DNA of 7,663 nucleotides, taken from positions 1 through 7,663 of the forward strand of contig DAWS01000140.1 of NCBI GenBank assembly GCA_002506025.1, written 5' to 3'. The position numbers and the translations under genes are program-made. Below are positions 1 through 6,323 of the stretch, one piece after another; the first letter of the stretch is position 1, and every line of letters begins with the position of its first letter. The notes beneath the pieces were generated by a model, which saw nothing but the letters and a program-made list of their open reading frames with translations, was not told the DNA's origin and made no database searches. Origin of the DNA: Euryarchaeota archaeon UBA111. GTDB lineage: Archaea > Thermoplasmatota > Poseidoniia > Poseidoniales > Poseidoniaceae.

Positions 1-1907
1 TTTAACTCGCCTGAGTAAAACATATTCTGCATTCCAAAGTTGCCATATCCTGGTTGATTAAATTCCCATTCGTTAATTTGGTCTACTCCATAATCCACGC
101 CGATGCCGGTTGCATGATGTCCGAAAGTAACCTCAATCCAGATGTCAGACATCACACAATCTGCGTTGTAGGTTAATTTGAGACTAAATTCGAAAAGCGG
201 TGATGCAAATGACTCTGCAGTTTCGACATAAATTGGTTGAGGAGACGTAAACAGAGGTGAGTCCAACTCCATATCAATCTGGCAATTCCTCATACCACTC
301 ACGGTCAATCCATAAATTGGTTTTGAGAACTCTCCGTTGTTGGTGTCAATAAACGAAGCAGAATCAATATGCATTTCATATCCTTTGTCATGGACATAAT
401 CAAATTCACCATCATCAATATCCAATCCTCTATGTCTTGACACATCGTTGAAGGTAATGCCGAATTCTGTCCCGAATGAGTAACCGAAAAATACCGGAGT
501 TGAGATTTGGTCATTTCCTGAATTAAACCTAACCTCAAGATCGATGTAAGGATAATCTGTAGCATCTAGGTCCCACAACTCAATCACTTGGCCCGTGAGG
601 CCTTGGAATGGGTTGCCGTCTTGGTCAGTTGCTACCTGTCCGCTGATTGCATCTCTGAATGTGTAGCTAAGACTAGAATCAGCGGGCTCGAATGTGTCTA
701 AGAATAGTAAGCCGTATCCATTGGGGGACTTGTCATTGTATGTCTGAGGGAATTGTAGGTTTTCGATGACCATGGTTCCATCACTAACATACTTCTCTCC
801 GATGGTTACATCATCGATATACCAACCAGGAGTAGGGAACTGTGCTGTATTTCCCGGTGCGTCGGTGTGGAATAATACAAAATTGATTTTGACATAATTG
901 CTTAGATATGGTGCAAGATTAGCAGCGATAGTTGCCCAACCATCTTGATTTTGTGGATTGATTGAGGTCCCTGCTAAACCAAATGCATTATCCTCTAGTG
1001 GGCTACACTCAGGGGATATTCTGTCACGATTACTTCCGGAATCATCCTTGGCGTAAAGGCCCTCTCCGGGACCCACTCCAGAAGATTCGGGGAAGTTGAT
1101 TAGCAGCGTTTCAACCTGTTGCTCACCGGTGAATTGACCTACTTGAGAATACTCTATTTCTATGAAGGCGCAATCATCATAGTAATAATCACCGTTAGTG
1201 TTAAATTTAGTCTCCATTTGATGCCAAGAAGAGAAGCGGAGGAATGTGTCGTTGAGACCGCTATCTAGATACATTACCGGAGTAGTAAGTCGGAATTCAA
1301 TCTGGTCGACATAAGGTGCAGGGTCTGTATCCAAATCATTCGTGTAATCATCATCGAATATGTTTGTGCCCCAACACATCTCGCCAGATGCGCAGGTATC
1401 TGGTCCTTCGCTTAGTTGGCGGTCTTCTATCGCTGCATAATCCCAAGCAATTGGTGTGCCAGAGGGATCATAATTCTGCGTCGAGTTATCAAAGCCACCA
1501 TCATTAGATTCAAAGTCAGTAACTAGTAGTTCAGAGTGGAATTGAACTGAATTTTGCAGTGTGTCTTTGTTGAAAGCAAATTTACTGACATTGTCAAATG
1601 TTGTCGCTCCATTGTTAATACTGCTATCCCAAGAAAATGACTGGATGCCAGCATAGCCGTTTGAGGTGTGATGTAACAATGGGTCTGAACTTATATTGAC
1701 CGTAGCTGAGGTAATAGTTTCACCGCTACCCAGGTAGAAGCCACCGTCTGTAGTGTTGGTCAGACTGTAACCGTCTTTGAACTCAATAACAACCTCTGAG
1801 GAACCATCAGAAAAAGTCGTTACAGTTGATGCCGCTGCCAGTGGAGTCAAAATCATCAACAAAGCCAAAAACAGTGAGGTTTTTATTCGGTTTTTCTCAA
1901 TCGCCAT
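1..1907 (-). CDS. Large secreted beta-sandwich surface protein (N-terminal part, runs off left edge)
   Basis: Reading the minus strand from the ATG at 1907-1905 gives 635 codons without a stop before the window ends, so the C-terminus is missing. An in-frame TAA at 1920-1922 makes this ATG the first possible start. Residues 1-27 are a Sec signal peptide: basic K5, R7 and K9, a Leu/Ile-rich core, then an Ala-rich cleavage region. Residues 28-125 form a beta-rich Ser/Asn/Thr domain. At 131-139 stands DFESNDGGF, followed at about 150-370 by a jelly-roll module ending in PGWYIDDVTI (360-369), with W179, W228 and acidic runs; this resembles the MAM-like modules attached to M6/immune-inhibitor-A peptidases. 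A second beta module covers about 376-480 and further strands follow. A motif GVDYGVDQINEWEF (603-616) precedes GYGNFGMQ (620-627). Six cysteines (172, 178, 246, 301, 542, 584) could form disulphides. No catalytic site is visible. Export is well supported; whether it is a protease, adhesin or glycan-binding protein is open. Confidence 0.88.
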   Translation of the reverse strand, partial: MAIEKNRIKTSLFLALLMILTPLAAASTVTTFSDGSSEVVIEFKDGYSLTNTTDGGFYLGSGETITSATVNISSDPLLHHTSNGYAGIQSFSWDSSINNGATTFDNVSKFAFNKDTLQNSVQFHSELLVTDFESNDGGFDNSTQNYDPSGTPIAWDYAAIEDRQLSEGPDTCASGEMCWGTNIFDDDYTNDLDTDPAPYVDQIEFRLTTPVMYLDSGLNDTFLRFSSWHQMETKFNTNGDYYYDDCAFIEIEYSQVGQFTGEQQVETLLINFPESSGVGPGEGLYAKDDSGSNRDRISPECSPLEDNAFGLAGTSINPQNQDGWATIAANLAPYLSNYVKINFVLFHTDAPGNTAQFPTPGWYIDDVTIGEKYVSDGTMVIENLQFPQTYNDKSPNGYGLLFLDTFEPADSSLSYTFRDAISGQVATDQDGNPFQGLTGQVIELWDLDATDYPYIDLEVRFNSGNDQISTPVFFGYSFGTEFGITFNDVSRHRGLDIDDGEFDYVHDKGYEMHIDSASFIDTNNGEFSKPIYGLTVSGMRNCQIDMELDSPLFTSPQPIYVETAESFASPLFEFSLKLTYNADCVMSDIWIEVTFGHHATGIGVDYGVDQINEWEFNQPGYGNFGMQNMFYSGEL

Positions 1908-1963
1908 GCTATCGCCACTTTAACTCCAAGACTTCCATGTCTAAAATGCATCGGTTTTTCAGG

Positions 1964-1972
1964 TTTGTATAA
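1964..1972 (-). promoter_or_regulatory. Candidate TATA box for the secreted-protein gene
   Basis: On the minus strand these bases read TTATACAAA, close to an archaeal TATA element. Transcription would start about 25 nt downstream, near 1940-1944, giving a leader of roughly 35 nt. The leader holds GGAG at 1927-1924, but 16 nt from the ATG, too far for a usual Shine-Dalgarno site, so the ribosome site is weak. Assigned by sequence and spacing only. Confidence 0.3.
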
Positions 1973-2025
1973 CAATATGACAGTAACGGCATGCTGTGAT
2001 TAAATGCTGTTTTGTCAATCATTTG

Positions 2026-2049
2026 GATTAAAAGATAAAATCTTTAATC
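2026..2049. repeat. Imperfect inverted repeat (possible operator) in the divergent promoter region
   Basis: GATTAAAAGAT (2026-2036) and ATCTTTAATC (2040-2049) are inverted copies around a 3-nt spacer, with one extra A in the left arm. The core GATTAAA also occurs in direct orientation at 1998-2004, 28 nt upstream, so three copies sit within 52 nt between two divergent genes. This arrangement would suit a dimeric regulator, but AT-rich DNA yields such symmetry by chance fairly often, and the terminator alternative (no long T run follows) is weaker. Confidence 0.35.
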
Positions 2050-2091
2050 TGCATGTCACAAAACGAGGTAAATAATCCACGATATGTTAGC

Positions 2092-2100
2092 ATATTTACA
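2092..2100 (+). promoter_or_regulatory. Candidate TATA box for the thioesterase gene
   Basis: ATATTTACA lies about 40 nt before the ATG at 2137. A start of transcription 25 nt downstream, near 2120-2125, would leave a leader of 12-17 nt. No Shine-Dalgarno sequence is visible just before the ATG (the bases are ccgattatc), which fits a very short leader or leaderless mRNA, common in archaea. Weak evidence, by sequence and position only. Confidence 0.3.
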
Positions 2101-2136
2101 GCATGACTTATTGAACTAGAAACCTTTCCGATTATC

Positions 2137-2598
2137 ATGGAACCTTACTCCAAAGAACCTGTAACCTTGATTGAACACATCTTTCCAGGCGATACCAATG
2201 ACCATGATACACTGTTCGGTGGCAAACTCCTGTCAATAATGGACAAGGCTGGAGGGATCTCTTGCTCGAAGTTTGCCCATCGAGAGTTCGTCACAATATC
2301 TATTGATACACTAAAATTCATTGCCCCTGCTAGACAAGGCGACCTACTGGAAGTAACTGGTAAGGTTGTGTATACGAGTACCCACACTGCTTGTTCTAAA
2401 GTTACTGCGTTAGCCGTCAACAAAGCCACCTGGGAGAAGAAGAAAATATGTGAAGGATACTTTTTCTTTGTTGCCATTGACTCAATGATGCGCCCCATAC
2501 CGATTCCACAATTTGTTGTGGAAAATGAAGACGAACAGATTGAATGGGACAAAGCAGAACAGATTAGAACGCACATGCTCAATCACAAATCTGACTGA
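2137..2598 (+). CDS. Acyl-CoA thioesterase, hotdog fold (YciA/ACOT type)
   Basis: This 153-residue protein has the length and pattern of single-domain acyl-CoA hydrolases, which cleave acyl-CoA to free fatty acid and CoA in the cytoplasm, normally as hexamers. The opening FPGDTN (16-21), LFGGKLLSIMD (26-36) and the following AGGI form the hotdog helix region; VTISIDTLKFIAP (52-64), GDLLEV (68-73), and FFFVAID (109-115) followed by RPIPIP (119-124) are the family's conserved strands and tail. N21 and D36 match the Asn and Asp used for catalysis in this family. One oddity is D24 in the NDHD segment, where relatives usually have glycine (N-x-x-G). A charged tail follows residue 127. It stands first in a rightward run, 39 nt before the EF-Tu-like gene. 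Acyl chain preference cannot be read from the sequence. Confidence 0.9.
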   Translation: MEPYSKEPVTLIEHIFPGDTNDHDTLFGGKLLSIMDKAGGISCSKFAHREFVTISIDTLKFIAPARQGDLLEVTGKVVYTSTHTACSKVTALAVNKATWEKKKICEGYFFFVAIDSMMRPIPIPQFVVENEDEQIEWDKAEQIRTHMLNHKSD

Positions 2599-2625
2599 TT
2601 TCCCAACAATCATACAAATAAATTT

Positions 2626-2630
2626 GGAGG
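2626..2630 (+). promoter_or_regulatory. Strong Shine-Dalgarno site fixing a GTG start
   Basis: GGAGG lies 7 nt before the GTG at 2638-2640, an ideal distance. An ATG at 2633-2635 is closer to the site, only 2 nt away, and reads ATG-CAG-TGA in another frame, so it would yield only a dipeptide. The GTG is therefore preferred as the start of the EF-Tu-like gene. Confidence 0.8.
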
Positions 2631-2637
2631 AAATGCA

Positions 2638-3660
2638 GTGACTGTTCTGAATGTGGCAATGTTTGGCAGTGATGAATTAGCCAAAAGCATCGCCAAAGCA
2701 ACTGACCAACGGGATGTGCACACCTACGTACACAAGGAATATCAAGACGAAGTGGCAAAGATAATTTCAATTATCCGACCAGCAAGATATCCAGAACGGT
2801 TACGCCCGCTATTGAATGCGATATCCGCCGGTCGCGTTGGTATAATTGAAGTAAATTCTGTCGACGCAACACTCGGCGAAGTATTAGTTGCTTTTGCTAG
2901 CTCCAGCATAAATCTTGGATTAGTGGTAATAAACCCCCCAAATGATGAATGGATTGATGAAGAAATGGTCAAAAAAATGCTCGCTCAGGCTGGTCTGTCA
3001 AAATGGAAGTTTATCGCAAACGACGGCGTTGAGATTAGAAATGCGCTCTATCAATTAATGGAAGAGATAGAACAAGAATTAGTTGATTCTGCGGCCTCTC
3101 AATTAGTTGTCAGCATCGACCAATACTTCAATGTCAAAGGAATAGGACTAGTTGCAATTGGCTATGTCCAGAGTGGCACAATTAATGTGCATGACGAGCT
3201 TCATATCTTGCCAGCCAAAGCGAGCGGTAATACGAAGTCGCTACAAGTTATGGATGATGATGTAAAACAGGCAAAGTCTGGGGATCGCGTTGGTATCGCC
3301 ATCAGAGGCGCTAAAGATGACTCGCTAAACAATGGCTCAATCATTGTCAAACCTGCGATAGATGACAAGAAAACCAATACTCACATACCGCTCTCAGTCA
3401 TAGAACACAAACTCTCAGAGTTGAGTATCAAGCAATCGCCGTTTCAGAAACGTACACTTGCTGAGGGAGATGTTATTCACATCAGTGTCGACCTCCAATT
3501 TACTGTTGGTAGAGTCAAATCAGTAAACAACACAAAAGTGCAGGTTGAATGGGAATCACCGGTCTATATTCGCCGAGATAATCCTGCTTCCGCAATTATC
3601 GCCCAGTTGGATTCTAAACCCAGAATAATTGGTTCAGCAGTGATAACTGCAATCAACTAA
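2638..3660 (+). CDS. EF-Tu-like protein with degenerate GTPase domain
   Basis: The 340-residue protein follows the three-domain plan of EF-Tu/EF-1A/SelB translation factors, but its G domain lacks the nucleotide-binding motifs. At the P-loop position it reads MFGSDELAKSIAK (8-20) with no GKT/S; the DxxG region is replaced by RPARYPERLRP (47-57); the NKxD strand by VVINPPNDEW (96-105). Domain 2 is clear at about 157-238: QYFNVKGIG (162-170), GYVQSGTINVHDELHILP (175-192), then SLQVMDDDV (201-209) and SGDRVGIAIRG (214-224), the typical EF-Tu beta-barrel. Residues 250-340 would form domain 3. Archaeal proteins of this kind are usually annotated EF-Tu/IF-2/RF-3 family GTPase; their role is unknown. 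GTP binding is unlikely; a part in translation or RNA binding is inference. It lies 39 nt behind the thioesterase and is probably co-transcribed with it. Confidence 0.85.
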   Translation: MTVLNVAMFGSDELAKSIAKATDQRDVHTYVHKEYQDEVAKIISIIRPARYPERLRPLLNAISAGRVGIIEVNSVDATLGEVLVAFASSSINLGLVVINPPNDEWIDEEMVKKMLAQAGLSKWKFIANDGVEIRNALYQLMEEIEQELVDSAASQLVVSIDQYFNVKGIGLVAIGYVQSGTINVHDELHILPAKASGNTKSLQVMDDDVKQAKSGDRVGIAIRGAKDDSLNNGSIIVKPAIDDKKTNTHIPLSVIEHKLSELSIKQSPFQKRTLAEGDVIHISVDLQFTVGRVKSVNNTKVQVEWESPVYIRRDNPASAIIAQLDSKPRIIGSAVITAIN

Positions 3661-3752
3661 TTCGGCGGATTTAGACCGGGTTAAAACTAGGCAATTTGTT
3701 CAGTAACTTTGCGGTGGTTTCTTAACCTACACAGTTTGCTAGAGCAATTGGG
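3661..3752 (+). promoter_or_regulatory. Short intergenic region, possible promoter of the membrane-protein gene
   Basis: These 92 nt precede the next rightward gene. TTTCTTAA at 3718-3725 sits about 28-35 nt before the ATG at 3753, the right place for a TATA-like element of a leaderless mRNA, and TTAAAA at 3681-3686 is a second candidate. No good Shine-Dalgarno site precedes the ATG (the bases are agcaattggg). Read-through from the upstream gene is equally possible. Confidence 0.25.
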
Positions 3753-5390
3753 ATGCAGTCAACAGGTCGCGTAGCATATTCTTCGGATGAGTCAACTGAA
3801 GTGAAAATTGACTCATTATATCTCGATGGTGCGTCTGGCAAGGTTGTTGCTAACATAGATCACAGAATGCTAAGTCTTGAGGCCAAATCAGGTCATGGAT
3901 TAGACATAAAGATACACACAATCAACCGGGTTCAACACCACCATACTAGACTGATTCCCGGATATATTGCCACACTTGGTCTAGCATTTGTTTGGTCTGG
4001 AGTTCGGATATTTGCGGCAAGTTCACTGCAAATGATCACCATCATTGGTGGCTTAAGCCTGATAGTTGGTTGGGCAGTAACTCGCAAACCGACATTGACA
4101 ATTGACACCGATGCCGGAGATTGTCATGTTGTTACTGGCAATGACTTTTCACTGCTAAAACTCAACACAATATTGACCAAACTACAGAAAGGTTTCACAC
4201 TTGAGGAAGCAACAGATGGATTAGAGATTCTAGAAAGCGATGCGCATTATCCACGTCATACGATTCTTGAAACCGATGCAGTTCCAGTCGAAATTGCAAC
4301 GGTAAACAGACCTGAGTCAATTGCAACATTTCTTTCCAGTGAAATCGCCGAAGCGGTGAATTACGAACCCGAGCATGTCCCGGTAATGGATATGAGTATT
4401 TTCGACTCTCAAATGCCTCAAAGTCACACACCAGCTGTGAGTCAGCCGACATGGCAAGATATGACGAGCGAAAGAAGAGAACGGCTTCCTTCAATTACTG
4501 GGAACTCGTTGATTGAGCGAGGCATTAGTAATGTGGGTGATCGTAGAAACAGACAAGAGACTCACCCTATGGCGATGTTTGATAGGATGGATTTAGACCT
4601 CCCGTCTGTTGACAAATCTAACGAAACTCCAGTCATATCTGGCCCGCCAAGCACAGGTTTACTCGGGCAATTAAATTCACATCTGACCGGTGAGGCTGGT
4701 CCTGCTGAAATGCCTAGTTTACTGCCAAGTTTTTGCAACAAAGATGGCTATCATAATCCAGGCGAGGAAACTAATCAAGCATCACCAATTAACGCTCTAG
4801 AGGACTTTAATTCACCTGACACGCTACTTGGCGGTGGTTATTCCGCCGGTGAAGAAATCGAATCATTAGTAGCGAGTGCTCGCCGAGCACACAATCCTAA
4901 CCGAATAATGCCTAGCGCAGAATCAACGATTGCCAATAATCAAAACTCGCGCTTACGGAAGAAAACCACAACAAGTAGCTCAAGGTTAGTTAAGCGAAGA
5001 GCGGCAAATAGTCGTAACCCTGGCAAAAGAGGACGACTGGTCCCGGCACTTGGCAATGCTGTGAGGGATCTGGGCAATACAATCACAAATCGGATAATCA
5101 ATACAATCGAAGAAAGTAGCCCTGCTACGCTAAGGGAGCGGGCTGACGAGGCACAACAAGAAGAGTTCCAGGCGTTCAGTACATTGGCACAAAGTAATGG
5201 CGGACATTTTCCCGATGAAAAAGTGAGAGAGTTAGAAGAATATGCTCGTCGTAGAAATACACTTATGGAACAAAACGAACAAGAATTCGCTGACTCTGAA
5301 AGCGACTTATCATGGACCGAAATGGTCGAAACTGAAGCCAGTAAAACCGCATCTGCAGGCAAGAGCGGCCTTCCTAGAATAGACCTCTAA
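3753..5390 (+). CDS. Unrecognised membrane protein: TM hairpin plus long charged cytoplasmic tail
   Basis: I do not recognise this 545-residue protein. Residues 1-60 look like beta strands. Two hydrophobic stretches, about 68-88 and 92-109, form a hairpin joined by a very short turn. Strands resume at 113-128 (PTLTIDTDAGDCHVV) and an amphipathic helix follows at 132-147. A small beta domain split by a membrane hairpin and closed by a helix recalls bacterial PH-like domain proteins, but this is inference from pattern. Residues 160-390 are Pro/Ser/Asn-rich with short acidic and hydrophobic pieces and look disordered. Residues 400-428 are strongly basic (RLRKK, RLVKRR, GKRGR), and 452-515 are probably helical, rich in Glu/Gln/Arg, perhaps coiled coil. 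There is no signal peptide. The tail is probably cytoplasmic, the basic patch possibly contacting nucleic acid or lipid. Its stop codon abuts that of the convergent kinase gene. Confidence 0.8.
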   Translation: MQSTGRVAYSSDESTEVKIDSLYLDGASGKVVANIDHRMLSLEAKSGHGLDIKIHTINRVQHHHTRLIPGYIATLGLAFVWSGVRIFAASSLQMITIIGGLSLIVGWAVTRKPTLTIDTDAGDCHVVTGNDFSLLKLNTILTKLQKGFTLEEATDGLEILESDAHYPRHTILETDAVPVEIATVNRPESIATFLSSEIAEAVNYEPEHVPVMDMSIFDSQMPQSHTPAVSQPTWQDMTSERRERLPSITGNSLIERGISNVGDRRNRQETHPMAMFDRMDLDLPSVDKSNETPVISGPPSTGLLGQLNSHLTGEAGPAEMPSLLPSFCNKDGYHNPGEETNQASPINALEDFNSPDTLLGGGYSAGEEIESLVASARRAHNPNRIMPSAESTIANNQNSRLRKKTTTSSSRLVKRRAANSRNPGKRGRLVPALGNAVRDLGNTITNRIINTIEESSPATLRERADEAQQEEFQAFSTLAQSNGGHFPDEKVRELEEYARRRNTLMEQNEQEFADSESDLSWTEMVETEASKTASAGKSGLPRIDL

Positions 5391-6311
5391 TTAAGACAGA
5401 ATCTCTTCAAATTGAGCTAGTCTCAACTTGAATTTTTCAAGAGTTAGACCAATCAGCCCTGAAGTTCCAAAAGATTCGAGGGTAAAACTTGCTGTCACCG
5501 TAGCGCGTATTAATGCATCCCGTAATTCAGACTTGGATATTGGACCATTATTAGCAGCTAGACAGGCAGCAATTGTTCCAGCAAAGGAGTCTCCGCAACC
5601 GGTTGGGTCGACTACATTCTCTGTCGGATAGGCGGGTAGGGCAATCATATCATCTCCATGAAAAGCGAGAACGCCATTTTCACCTTTTTTGATAATCAAA
5701 GTCTGACAGCCAACCATACCAATTAGTTGTCTAGAAGCGCGGATTAAATTGTCATCTTCTGCAAGCATCCTCACTTCACCATCGTTGATTATTATCAGAT
5801 CCACACTTTTCATAACTGCTAGTAGATCATCACGGGCAATTTCAATCCATAAATTCATTGAATCGAGCATCGAAATTCTAGTCCCCCTCGCTTGTTGTAA
5901 AACTTTCATTTGAAGCATGGGTACTAAATTTGCACAAAATAGTACTTTGGGAGCAGTCGCATGGTCAGGAACCTTGGGGTCAAAGTCGCCAAATACATTT
6001 AATTGAGTATCATGCGTTTGCGCAATACCCATATCACCATGGTAGGAACCCTCCCATCGGAAAGTGTTGCCCTCAGCAACCTCTAAGCCAGACAATTCTA
6101 GACCTTGTGACTCTAGTAGCTCAATGTCACTCTGCTTGAAGTCTTGTCCAACAACTCCCACTAGGCCAACGTTGGACAATTCCAGGTATTCACTGTGGAA
6201 GCAACTGGCAATACCCGCATAGACTGCAGAACCACCCAATGCATCAGCAACATTACCCGCTGGAGAAGTAACGCTGTCATAAGCAATACTGCCGACCATC
6301 AATACGTCCAT
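5391..6311 (-). CDS. PfkB-family carbohydrate kinase
   Basis: This 306-residue protein is a ribokinase/PfkB-family kinase, which moves the gamma-phosphate of ATP to a sugar or related hydroxyl in the cytoplasm. The start MDVLMVGSIAYDSV and the sugar-binding GGSAVYAGIAS (26-36) are typical. LINDGE-like text appears as IIINDGEVRMLAE (174-186), and the second PfkB signature is DPTGCGDSF (235-243), with D241 the expected catalytic base and GCG the anion hole. The usual form is DPTGAGDTF, so C239 and S242 are mild changes. Residues 88-106 (FRWEGSYHGDMGIAQTHDT) and DTQLNVFGDFDPKVP match a widespread subgroup of unknown substrate, so no sugar is named. The gene lies 10 nt downstream of the biotin carboxylase gene with a good GAGGTG site, indicating one operon. 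Confidence 0.9.
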   Translation of the reverse strand: MDVLMVGSIAYDSVTSPAGNVADALGGSAVYAGIASCFHSEYLELSNVGLVGVVGQDFKQSDIELLESQGLELSGLEVAEGNTFRWEGSYHGDMGIAQTHDTQLNVFGDFDPKVPDHATAPKVLFCANLVPMLQMKVLQQARGTRISMLDSMNLWIEIARDDLLAVMKSVDLIIINDGEVRMLAEDDNLIRASRQLIGMVGCQTLIIKKGENGVLAFHGDDMIALPAYPTENVVDPTGCGDSFAGTIAACLAANNGPISKSELRDALIRATVTASFTLESFGTSGLIGLTLEKFKLRLAQFEEILS

Positions 6312-6315
6312 TAGT

Positions 6316-6323
6316 TACACCTC
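6316..6323 (-). promoter_or_regulatory. Shine-Dalgarno site overlapping the upstream stop codon
   Basis: The minus strand reads TGAGGTG across the biotin carboxylase stop (TGA, 6324-6322). GAGGTG matches the anti-Shine-Dalgarno end of archaeal 16S rRNA and lies 6 nt before the kinase ATG at 6311. A ribosome finishing the first gene would therefore stand on the start site of the second, suggesting translational coupling. Confidence 0.7.

Larger units (their letters stand above)
1908..2136. promoter_or_regulatory. Divergent intergenic promoter region
   Basis: These 229 AT-rich bases separate the leftward secreted-protein gene from the rightward thioesterase gene, so they must hold both promoters unless the transcripts start elsewhere. 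No open frame of note lies inside. The region contains candidate TATA elements for both directions and an AT-rich inverted repeat, listed separately. The assignment as a two-way promoter region rests on gene orientation; the exact transcription starts are inferred. Confidence 0.7.

Noticed and set aside
305..565. Small minus-strand open frame
   Set aside because: It lies one frame off within the long secreted-protein gene, has no start signal and no recognisable domain; the long frame has a signal peptide and domain motifs.
1316..1507. 63-codon plus-strand open frame
   Set aside because: Antisense to the secreted-protein gene in its jelly-roll region, with no SD and a low-complexity product.
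2145..2582. 145-codon minus-strand open frame opposite the thioesterase
   Set aside because: The plus strand encodes a clear hotdog enzyme over the same bases; the antisense product has no family resemblance.
3716..3727. Possible hairpin GGTT-TCTT-AACC as terminator
   Set aside because: Only four base pairs and no T run after it; chance is sufficient, and a promoter role for the same bases is as likely.
4940..5362. 140-codon minus-strand open frame opposite the membrane protein
   Set aside because: Ser/Leu/Cys-rich product of the kind that mirror frames of charged low-complexity sequence give; no start signal.
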